A stretch of 64,000 nucleotides of DNA. Origin: Sulfopaludibacter sp035606355 (GTDB taxonomy: Bacteria > Acidobacteriota > Terriglobia > Bryobacterales > Bryobacteraceae). The notes beneath the pieces are model-generated. The model was not told where the DNA came from. It was given only the letters and a program-made list of their open reading frames with translations, and searched no databases. Positions 1 through 6,965 of the stretch are shown here, piece by piece. Numbering within the stretch: position 1 is the stretch's first letter; every line of letters begins with the position of its first letter. The stretch spans positions 1 through 64,000 of the forward strand of contig DATNFO010000080.1 of the NCBI GenBank assembly GCA_035606355.1, in the 5' to 3' direction. A program made the position numbers and the translations under genes.

Positions 1-22
1 CTTGTTGTCGCTTCTCTTCGCT

Positions 23-77
23 CAAGACATTGCTCACGTCGATGGAGGGTAATCCCTCCGTCGTTCTCAATGTCTTG
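23..77. repeat. Long imperfect palindrome
   Basis: The outer arms CAAGACATTG (23-32) and CAATGTCTTG (68-77) enclose inner arms CGATGGAGGG and CCCTCCGTCG around a TAAT loop. It would fold into a long hairpin. Its position just inside the IS21-like terminus suggests a transcription terminator or end structure of that element. Nothing codes in 1-109. Confidence 0.5.
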
Positions 78-137
78 CCGATTTCTATTGGCCGGTTTTC
101 AGCTGTCCCTCATTGGCCGCTTTTGCGTGTCCCCCGA
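78..137. mobile_element. Terminus of an IS21-like insertion sequence (body outside window)
   Basis: Two imperfect direct copies of a terminal-repeat type sequence lie side by side: ATTGGCCGGTTTTCAGCTGT from 87 and ATTGGCCGCTTTTGCGTGTC from 112. Multiple short terminal repeats of this kind are usual at IS21-family ends. The transposase genes would lie left of the window. The exact end and any target duplication cannot be fixed from this side alone. Confidence 0.4.
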
Positions 138-343
138 AGTTTTTTGAGGCCGCTCTCAATTAAGAATTGGTCGCGAAGTTCCCGATAAAGACACGCGCAA
201 TCGCGGTAGAGCTGTGCCTGTAAAAGGCTGCTCGCATTCTTGCCAAACACATCCACCGGGCGTACGCTCGCGTAGCGCGCGCGATTCTGCGCGTCTCTTT
301 CGATCTGTTCTGCCGTTAGAAGCTGATTACTGTGTACTTGCAT
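110..343 (-). CDS. Small hypothetical protein of the island
   Basis: The protein is 77 residues, charged and probably helical, and I do not recognise its family. The start MQVHSNQLLT is chosen because GAAAGAGAG lies about 7 nt upstream on the minus strand. The longer reading upstream crosses a terminator-like hairpin and is unlikely. The last residues (RGTRKSGQ) and the TGA stop are encoded inside the IS21-like terminal repeats, so the natural C-terminus was probably replaced when the element inserted. It could be an island accessory gene. Confidence 0.45.
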   Translation of the reverse strand: MQVHSNQLLTAEQIERDAQNRARYASVRPVDVFGKNASSLLQAQLYRDCACLYRELRDQFLIESGLKKLRGTRKSGQ

Positions 344-418
344 AGAAGCACTCTCTTTCGTGTTGCGCCGGAGTTGCGGCGCGCACATTGCTGTTTGTGG
401 TTGAGTGGATGCAGAAAA

Positions 419-453
419 GAAAAAAGCCGCTTGCCAGTGAAGGCGTAGCGGCT
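419..453 (-). terminator. Intrinsic terminator upstream of the small gene
   Basis: Read on the minus strand, AGCCGCT (453-447) and AGCGGCT (431-425) form a 7-bp stem with a 15-nt loop, followed directly by a run of T residues. It lies between a possible promoter near 498-524 and the gene starting at 343. It would therefore end a transcript of roughly 80 nt or attenuate the downstream gene. Confidence 0.55.
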
Positions 454-481
454 TCAGGTTGCCCACATCCAACCGTAGGCG

Positions 482-524
482 TTTGGTATTTACCTACCTA
501 TTACCATTGTCCCATGCTTGTCAA
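482..524 (-). promoter_or_regulatory. Possible promoter with partly palindromic operator
   Basis: On the minus strand TTGACA (524-519) is followed after 15 bp by TAATAG (503-498). The same stretch carries GGTA and TACC at the two ends of about 21 bp rich in TACC/GGTA units (482-502), which could be an operator. Spacing is short of the ideal 17 bp, so this is tentative. No convincing gene was seen in 344-829 apart from this promoter and the terminator. Confidence 0.3.
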
Positions 525-829
525 GTTAGGCTTGTTGAAACGAAAGAAGTTACTACCCATAAAACCGGACAACTAAATTTCATTAAATTGCATTAACCCA
601 AAGGACGGAAGCTTCCCCTGTTCCCAGCGTGGTTTTTGGGTCGAAATTTTGTTTTTGCACCCTGCGCCGCGTGCCGCATCAACAAAGCGGCCTACCATGA
701 CTTGCCCCCTGGCAACGTCACGAGCTAGTGACCACGTTCTGCCCCACGCGGTTGTAACTTCGTCAGTGCCACACATATTCCATGTGTCAAGAACTTTGGC
801 GCAGCGTGCAGGACGCACGCTGTTACTGC

Positions 830-994
830 CTACTTCCTAATGCAAGTGTCGCAGAGGTCTTTACCGCCCCCGGTAACGCTCACTGTAAGGTCGGCTAATG
901 GTACGAGCTGCCCACAAGAGCCACAACGGAGGTGAATGTCCTCCTCCAACTGATTCAGCTTGAGTGTATGAACAGGAACATGTGGTTGTTTCAT
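830..994 (-). CDS. Small putative zinc-ribbon protein
   Basis: This 54-residue ORF starts MKQPHVPVHT and contains two CxxC knuckles (CGSC near residue 24 and CDTC near residue 49). That spacing is typical of a treble-clef or zinc-ribbon fold that binds one zinc ion. No good ribosome-binding site precedes the chosen ATG, and an in-frame ATG at 1036 is an alternative. The family is unknown. It is divergent from the recombinase gene and lies in the same AT-richer island. Confidence 0.4.
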   Translation of the reverse strand: MKQPHVPVHTLKLNQLEEDIHLRCGSCGQLVPLADLTVSVTGGGKDLCDTCIRK

Positions 995-1184
995 GGGGCG
1001 ATTACAACATGCTTTCCGTGCGATAGCAACGCACATTTTCAACGAGTAATACACACACACGGTGTGCAATAGACGGGGTTGGTCGGGTATGTTAGAACCG
1101 AGCTGCTGTACCGCGCTCGTTGGCGCAGAGCAATTCGCGTGCCACACTTGGGCTACACTTTTCTTGTCTACGCACGAACGAGCG

Positions 1185-1213
1185 TTGACAAGTTGGAAGG
1201 ATAGGCGCATACT
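1185..1213 (+). promoter_or_regulatory. Sigma-70 type promoter of the recombinase gene
   Basis: TTGACA (1185-1190), a 17-bp spacer and CATACT (1208-1213) fit a housekeeping promoter. The recombinase ATG begins at 1220, only 6 nt after the -10 box, so the predicted transcript is leaderless. Confidence 0.6.
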
Positions 1214-1219
1214 CTCCAC

Positions 1220-1915
1220 ATGGGAAAAAAGCTTCGCTGCATAAAGGCCGTGGCCTACGTACGCGTGTCTACTGGTAAGCAGGATCTATCTATGGACGCG
1301 CAAGAGGAACGCATTCGCCTGTACTGCGAACTGAATGGGCTGGAGTTGGTAGAGGTGATTCGAGAACGTGGCATCACTGCCAAAATCAAGCTGAACAAGC
1401 GGCCTGAAGGTTCCCGTATCGCGAAGCTGACTGCAAACGGCGTCTGTCACATAGTTTCTAACAAGTTGGACCGCCTTTTTCGGAGTGCCGTTGATGCACT
1501 TACGCATGTAGAGGAATGGGAACACGCCGGTATCAGCCTACACTTGGTTGACCTGGGTGGGCAGTCCGTAAACACCGGCAGCAGCATGGGCAAAATGATG
1601 CTGACAATGCTGGCTGGCTTTGCTGAATTCGAGCGTAACATGATTGCCGAACGAACGACCGCTGCATTGCGACACAAACGGGCGCATGGGGAGGTCTACA
1701 ACCACGTTCCCTACGGCTACGTGGCGAAAGATGGCAAACTCGTTTCCGACGCAACAGAGCAAGCCGTAATCGCGAGAATGGCTACTTTGCGGGCGGAAGG
1801 GGTGAGCTATCACCGGATTGCCGACACATTGAATGCCTCAGAGACGGCCACGAAACACGGCGGGGTGTGGCGTGCACAGACGGTCAAGAACATAGTCGTT
1901 GCCGCGGACGCGTGA
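1220..1915 (+). CDS. Short serine recombinase (resolvase/invertase family)
   Basis: The 231-residue protein has the resolvase catalytic domain at about residues 10-150: YVRVST with the nucleophile Ser17, the DRLFRS motif near 84-89 and EFERNMIAERT near 137-146. It ends with the start of a recombinase domain (VPYGY near 163, then GVSYHRIADTLN) that would bind DNA. It is far shorter than large serine integrases (450 residues or more), so it is an invertase/resolvase-type enzyme acting on short sites. It lies in an island that ends at a tmRNA-like fragment. Integration there is normally done by a tyrosine integrase, so this gene may resolve or invert rather than integrate. Confidence 0.85.
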   Translation: MGKKLRCIKAVAYVRVSTGKQDLSMDAQEERIRLYCELNGLELVEVIRERGITAKIKLNKRPEGSRIAKLTANGVCHIVSNKLDRLFRSAVDALTHVEEWEHAGISLHLVDLGGQSVNTGSSMGKMMLTMLAGFAEFERNMIAERTTAALRHKRAHGEVYNHVPYGYVAKDGKLVSDATEQAVIARMATLRAEGVSYHRIADTLNASETATKHGGVWRAQTVKNIVVAADA

Positions 1916-1929
1916 TACCCTTAGCAGCT

Positions 1930-2268
1930 ATGCAGATCAAATCGACAAAGCTCATTTTCGCGTTCGTTGCCGTTGCTGCTGGGTCTGTTGCGACGCTGGC
2001 GTTGCGAGGGCAGGGGAAAGCGCCCCAAGGGTTCACTATTCACAGCATGACCTTCGATGAAACTGCGAAGTATGCAAAAGACACGCCGCACCCAAAGATA
2101 CCGGCGTCTTGGAAGTTTGTCGGTGTAGGGCCAGAAGCCCATAACAACGCGACGACACTATGGTTTCAAGGCGAGGGAGGGGTGCTCTACGCAGTGCGCG
2201 TCTGGGTAGACAAAGACACTGGAGATTACACGCTGGAGCCCAACATTGATCGGCTGGAAAGGGAGTAG
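1930..2268 (+). CDS. Small membrane-anchored or exported hypothetical protein
   Basis: The protein is 112 residues. The N-terminus MQIKSTKLIFAFVAVAAG forms one hydrophobic segment (about residues 8-27), either a signal peptide or a membrane anchor. The rest is a soluble alpha/beta domain with no family I recognise. It starts 14 bp after the recombinase stop and is probably co-transcribed with it. The longer in-frame reading from 1867 overlaps the recombinase and lacks a signal sequence at its start, so the internal ATG is preferred. Confidence 0.6.
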   Translation: MQIKSTKLIFAFVAVAAGSVATLALRGQGKAPQGFTIHSMTFDETAKYAKDTPHPKIPASWKFVGVGPEAHNNATTLWFQGEGGVLYAVRVWVDKDTGDYTLEPNIDRLERE

Positions 2269-2371
2269 CCACCGTGCCAAATCGTGCCAATGTACCTGGA
2301 ATTAGTTGCAAAAGTGGAATAGGTGGAAACGTGGAATCAGTAAGTTACTCATTCGACATAGCGGGTATTTG

Positions 2372-2394
2372 TTCAACTCCCCCCGCCTCCACCA
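2372..2394 (+). other. tmRNA/tRNA 3'-end fragment, probable attachment site
   Basis: The sequence reads TTCAACT (a T-loop) followed by CCCCCCGCCTCCACCA, i.e. the 3' side of a T-stem, acceptor strand, discriminator A and CCA. TTCAACTCCC followed by a CTCCACCA end is characteristic of bacterial tmRNA. The 5' half of the T-arm and the rest of the RNA are absent. This is what a right attachment site looks like after integration into an ssrA gene. Everything left of it differs in gene content and composition from the chromosome-like genes to the right. Confidence 0.6.
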
Positions 2395-2415
2395 AAATAA
2401 GTCTTCAGCAGGCCT

Positions 2416-4548
2416 TCATTCCCCCGCGATCGATCTCGGTTCCGCGAGGTCATAACGGTACAGCCGGAAGTCGGCCGGCGAGAGTATCGCACATTCAACG
2501 CTGCGGTCCTGTCCGACCCTGATCGTACGCGGAGACTCCTTCGTCGACGTGCGTTTCAGCGGAACATGGGTCAGCCGGATCGTCTTCCCGGCCAGAAACT
2601 TGAGACTGACCTTGCGCTGCGGTTCCCGGTTGTGCAACTCCCGGAACAGAAGAAGATAGCCGCCGCGGCGCTTCGTGGATACCATCTGGAACCCAGACCA
2701 TGACGCGTTGGAAGGTTCGTCGCCAATCGGAAAAGTCAGGCTGGTAAAGATATCTTCCTGGATTTTCTTGAATTGAGCGAATAGGAACCCGAGTTCGGCT
2801 TTGCCCTCGTCGTCGAGGAATTGGGACGACTGAAAAAACACGGGAACGAACGGCAGCCCCATGGCGAAGCAGTAGGCATGGCTGTGTTCGAACGCATCGG
2901 ACAGGTCCTTACGTGTGCGCTTGGGGTTCTGAAGCATTACCTGAAGCTTATTGGCAGGGAAATACTTCGCCATCAACCAGTGCTGGCGTAAAACCTGGAA
3001 CGGAACGAACGTCAAATGGTCCGGTTTACCCTCCTGAATGTTTTGGAAATAGATGCTGCCATATTCGCGCGCGAAATACCAGCCGTAGCGCGGGTCGTCG
3101 TATTCCGGACAGAGCGCGAACTGGGTCCTCATCGGCGCGTATTTCATCAACGCCCGATACTTCGCAATGCGATCCTCGTAGTCGCCGCGGTCCGCTAAGT
3201 GGTCATAGTCGACTTTCCAGGTAGCTACTCCCAGTTCATCGATATCCTTCTTCAAGTCGGCGACCTTCGCGTTCCGAATGGCGACCCAAAGTCCCATCCG
3301 GACCTTGGCCGTCTCCGCCGCGGCGCGAATGTGGTCCCAGCCGTCCGTGTACTTGGGAAGGAAATTGCTCGCGGCCGGACCGCCGGCTGTCTGCTGCCAG
3401 CCGTCATCGATCTGCACCACATCGATACCGAGCTTTCCAGCCGAGGCGATTTCCGTGAGAAGAAAATCTTCTCTCGTGAACTGTGCGCCGCCGGGGTTCG
3501 CCGGGCCCCACGTATTGGACAGAATGAACATGTCGCGCTGTGGAAACACCGGATATCGCGCGGCGTCGAATTGCTTCAGGGCGAATTGCAGACCGTCGTT
3601 CGCGCCGGAATACACGACAGTCCACGTTGCCCAACATTCCCGGAATCGGTCCTGCAGGAATTCTTCGGGTGACAGTCCCCAACCCGTGCTCGATACACCG
3701 GCCGGACCGCTGAAGAACGCGCCGGTGAGATGAGCAGGCTGATTGACTCCCTTCGGCGATTCTTTGACGGTGGCCACACCGTTCGCATCAAACTCCACAG
3801 CTTCGCCCGACGCCCAGGTGATGACTTCGCTCTGAAAAACGGGAAACCCGGTGATCACTTTTTCCTCGAGCATCGGTGTCCATGCCGGCAAGCGATTCCC
3901 GGGATCGTTATAGTATCCCCAGTAACGTCGGCGATTGGGCAGAGCAAGGTCGAGCGGCAGGTGATCGGCGCGCGCGCCCGGCGAAATCAAGGAACCGCCG
4001 TAAGATTTGTAGCTGCGGTCGCCGGCCTGCAATGCTTTCGCCTTGCTATCGAAGCCGGGGAGCGCCTTCACGCGCAGTTGGGTGCGCAGTCCCGGAGCGT
4101 CGGGATATGCCCAGACGACGTGCTGCAAATGCAGTTTCGCGGCTTCGTAGGCGATCGTAGTGACGATCTCGAGATGCCTGCTTGAGAAACCGTCGTCATC
4201 ACTCTCGTGTGCCTCGATATCCACTAAGGCGCCTATGGCGGCATCGTCGAGCGCGCCTGGAAGTGACCAATCGGCGGCAAAGTTCTTTTTGAGCGAAAAG
4301 CCGGTCCCGGTTTCCTCGTTCCGCAGTCCAATGGTGGCCAAACCGTGACCGGTCCAAATCCAGGAACGAGTGATCCGGCCGGTGGTGACGACCAGCTGAT
4401 CGCCGTCGGTGTGAACGCGCGCATTCCCGACGGACGCCGCGACGCTGTGTGGCCATGCGGCGGCGTTCGGGGCCGCTTCGAGAATGGCAGTTGCGGGCCG
4501 GAGGGCGCCAGCCGCTCCGGCAAGTTTCAGAAGATGTCTCCGCGTCAT
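2416..4548 (-). CDS. Tat-exported GH36-like (alpha-galactosidase type) glycoside hydrolase
   Basis: The 710-residue protein starts with a Tat-type signal (MTRRHLLKLAGAAGAL). An N-terminal beta-sandwich region is followed by a TIM barrel with VVQIDDGWQQ near residue 377 and WKVDYDHL near 444. The latter corresponds to the KxD strand carrying the nucleophile of GH36/GH27 alpha-galactosidases, so Asp447 is the best candidate. It probably removes alpha-linked sugar residues in the periplasm. It is the last gene of the four-gene operon with the GHL6-like hydrolase, TonB receptor and phosphoesterase. The exact substrate cannot be read from the sequence. Confidence 0.75.
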   Translation of the reverse strand: MTRRHLLKLAGAAGALRPATAILEAAPNAAAWPHSVAASVGNARVHTDGDQLVVTTGRITRSWIWTGHGLATIGLRNEETGTGFSLKKNFAADWSLPGALDDAAIGALVDIEAHESDDDGFSSRHLEIVTTIAYEAAKLHLQHVVWAYPDAPGLRTQLRVKALPGFDSKAKALQAGDRSYKSYGGSLISPGARADHLPLDLALPNRRRYWGYYNDPGNRLPAWTPMLEEKVITGFPVFQSEVITWASGEAVEFDANGVATVKESPKGVNQPAHLTGAFFSGPAGVSSTGWGLSPEEFLQDRFRECWATWTVVYSGANDGLQFALKQFDAARYPVFPQRDMFILSNTWGPANPGGAQFTREDFLLTEIASAGKLGIDVVQIDDGWQQTAGGPAASNFLPKYTDGWDHIRAAAETAKVRMGLWVAIRNAKVADLKKDIDELGVATWKVDYDHLADRGDYEDRIAKYRALMKYAPMRTQFALCPEYDDPRYGWYFAREYGSIYFQNIQEGKPDHLTFVPFQVLRQHWLMAKYFPANKLQVMLQNPKRTRKDLSDAFEHSHAYCFAMGLPFVPVFFQSSQFLDDEGKAELGFLFAQFKKIQEDIFTSLTFPIGDEPSNASWSGFQMVSTKRRGGYLLLFRELHNREPQRKVSLKFLAGKTIRLTHVPLKRTSTKESPRTIRVGQDRSVECAILSPADFRLYRYDLAEPRSIAGE

Positions 4549-4557
4549 CGTTAATGC

Positions 4558-6915
4558 CTACCGGTCGTCACCGTCGGCGGCTACGAAAGCCGCCACCTTG
4601 CGCGCCGGCGCCGGCGCCTTTGCGCCCCGCAGTGCCTTCCACAGGATCTCGTTGTACTCGCGCTCATCCACCTGGTCCGCAACATCGAGGGGCATCTCCG
4701 CCGACCGTGCCGCGCCATACGCCGTCTTTGCATTCTTTTCGTCGATGTCCACACCCGGTGGACGCACTTCATATGGGCGGGTGTCCGGCCGCGACTGAAA
4801 GGCCGCCCACATCGGTGTCGCCGAACCGTCAAACTGCGTCATTGGCGGGAAACCCAGGATCAATTCCATCGTCCTCAGCACGCTGCTGGACGAGTACATG
4901 GTGCTGTCCACCATGCCTCGCCGCGCGTAGGGGCTGGCAACCAGCACGGGCGCGCGGTGCACATCCACATGGTCCGGGCCGTCTTGCGTATCGTCTTCGA
5001 CCACGAATACCGCCATCTGCTTCCAGTACCGGCTATGGCTCAAACGGTCGACGATGCGCCCCACCACCCAATCGTTCTCCGCCATCATCGCATTCGGCGT
5101 CTGCGCGCCCGCACGCGTGCCCAGCAGATGATCTCCGGGCAGCGACATCATCATGAACCGCGGCAGATTTCCATTTCGTTCGAACTCGCCGAACTCCGCG
5201 TTCCACAGTTCGAAGCGCTTGCGATCGCCCATCTGCGCGATGCCATCCGCGCCGTAGTAGGACGGATGAATGTGTCCCGCCAGCGCCGGCATGACCGGCC
5301 GCACCTGGCCCGCCGGCGCAAACCGGATGCGCGCTCCTTCGCCATAGGACCGGTAAGTGATACCGGCGCGCGCACACAAATCCCACAGATACCCCGATGC
5401 CGAATACGCGATCGGATCGTCGTGCAAATCGAGCCGCGCCCGCGCGCCCTTGCCGCCATACATCGCGGGCCAGAACTTCTCGACGTAATCCGTCGCGTAG
5501 GCCGCGGTCACCCAGTGATGACCGTCCGCGCTTACTTCCGCGTCATGGTAGAGGTTGTCGAACAGCACGAACTCGCGCGCCAGAGCGTGATGGTTGGGCG
5601 TGATGCGCTCCGGGAACAGGCAATAGTGCTCGTCGCCATTACCTTCTTTCATGTCGCCCAGGAGCGAATCGTATGTCCGGTTCTCCTTGATGATGTACAC
5701 GACGTAGCGAATCGGGCACGCCTTGCCCAGCGGGAACGGAGCCGACGCGGAGTGGTGCGGAGTGCGCACCGGTGAGTTCCGATAGACCTGCTCGCTCCAT
5801 TTCGCCAAATCCTCGTCCTCTTTCGGCACGTCGATGAAGGACAGACTCCCCGGCAGCATATTGGCCACATATCCCGGATTGTCGCGGAATGGCTTATTTC
5901 CCTTCCACAACTGCGCGTTCGCGCCGGACTCCACCCCTTTGCCGTTTGCCACCACCAGTTTGCCGGCCGCAAAGGCCAGCGCGGTGGGATACCACCCGGT
6001 GGGAATGAATCCCTTCGAGACGCTTCGCCCCGGCTTACCGATGTCGATTACGGCGAGCGCGTTGTTGTCCGCGTTCGCCACATAGAGGGTCTTGCCGTCC
6101 GGATCCAGGGCCAGCGCGTTCGGCGTGCTTCCCGGAGGGGCGCCCGGCAGCAATCCGACGTCGATCTCCTCGACCGCCTCGCCCTTGGCCGTATCGATCA
6201 CCGATACCATGTTGCGATTGCCGTTCGCCACGAACAGGCGCTCGCCGGTGGAGTCCAGCACAAGGTCGTTCGGCTTCTCGCGCACCGGGATGGTGCGGTA
6301 AACAACGCGTTCGCCCAGGTCGATCGCCGCCACCGAACTCTCGCCCCAATTGCTGACCCAGGCGTGCCGCCCGTCCTTGCTGACCGCGCAAGTATAGGGC
6401 TTGGGTCCAACCGGGATGGTCGCCGTCACTTTATGCTGGGCGATATCCACGATTTTCAGCGCATTCGCTCCGTTGGCTGTAACGAAGAGCCGCTTGCCGG
6501 AAGAATCCAGAGCGAGCCCGGCAGGAAAGGTGCCGCTCTCCAGTACGATGTCATCCTGGCGCTCCAGGTGACCGCTCGCGAATCGGAACACCAGCACGCG
6601 ATCTTCGCTTCCGCCGGACGCGTATACCGTCTGGCCCGACGAATCCACCGCGATCCCCATCCAGCCTTCCTTGATGGGGACGCGCTCGACTACCTGCTCT
6701 TTTCGGGCGTCGATGACAGCTAGAAAATGCTCGCCGTAGCCGTTGCTGGTGGCGATCAAATAAGGTCCGCCCGGTACCGCGGTCAAACGCAGCGGAAATC
6801 CGCCGAGGGCAACCTGACGACCCGCCGGAGTGAGTCGCCACCCGTTCGGCAGCAGATAACCGCCGCCCAGGGGTCCCGGACCCGACCATCGCTGCTGAGC
6901 CCAGATGGCGAGCAC
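4558..6915 (-). CDS. YVTN beta-propeller plus phosphoesterase-family protein
   Basis: About 785 residues. Residues ~50-330 hold repeated YVTN/YncE-type propeller blades (VSVIDTAKGE, LFVANGNRN, LYVANADNNALAVID). Residues ~390-720 match the phosphoesterase family related to phospholipase C and acid phosphatase AcpA (KENRTYDSLLGD, EDDTQDGPDHVDVHR as likely metal ligands). The GTG at 6915 gives a poor signal peptide. A CTG at 6969, overlapping the TGA of the receptor gene, would start MNLIRPKAARALLFGGAAV, a good one, so the true start may be there. It probably works in the periplasm on phosphorylated products of this locus. Confidence 0.75.
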   Translation of the reverse strand: MLAIWAQQRWSGPGPLGGGYLLPNGWRLTPAGRQVALGGFPLRLTAVPGGPYLIATSNGYGEHFLAVIDARKEQVVERVPIKEGWMGIAVDSSGQTVYASGGSEDRVLVFRFASGHLERQDDIVLESGTFPAGLALDSSGKRLFVTANGANALKIVDIAQHKVTATIPVGPKPYTCAVSKDGRHAWVSNWGESSVAAIDLGERVVYRTIPVREKPNDLVLDSTGERLFVANGNRNMVSVIDTAKGEAVEEIDVGLLPGAPPGSTPNALALDPDGKTLYVANADNNALAVIDIGKPGRSVSKGFIPTGWYPTALAFAAGKLVVANGKGVESGANAQLWKGNKPFRDNPGYVANMLPGSLSFIDVPKEDEDLAKWSEQVYRNSPVRTPHHSASAPFPLGKACPIRYVVYIIKENRTYDSLLGDMKEGNGDEHYCLFPERITPNHHALAREFVLFDNLYHDAEVSADGHHWVTAAYATDYVEKFWPAMYGGKGARARLDLHDDPIAYSASGYLWDLCARAGITYRSYGEGARIRFAPAGQVRPVMPALAGHIHPSYYGADGIAQMGDRKRFELWNAEFGEFERNGNLPRFMMMSLPGDHLLGTRAGAQTPNAMMAENDWVVGRIVDRLSHSRYWKQMAVFVVEDDTQDGPDHVDVHRAPVLVASPYARRGMVDSTMYSSSSVLRTMELILGFPPMTQFDGSATPMWAAFQSRPDTRPYEVRPPGVDIDEKNAKTAYGAARSAEMPLDVADQVDEREYNEILWKALRGAKAPAPARKVAAFVAADGDDR

Positions 6916-6965
6916 CGCCGCCCCGCCGAACAGCAGTGCCCGCGCCGCTTTGGGGCGAATCAGGT

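Noticed and set aside
573..818. Minus-strand ORF of 81 codons in the island
   Set aside because: No ribosome-binding site, no motif and atypical composition; the opposite strand is also open. I treat 573-829 as non-coding.
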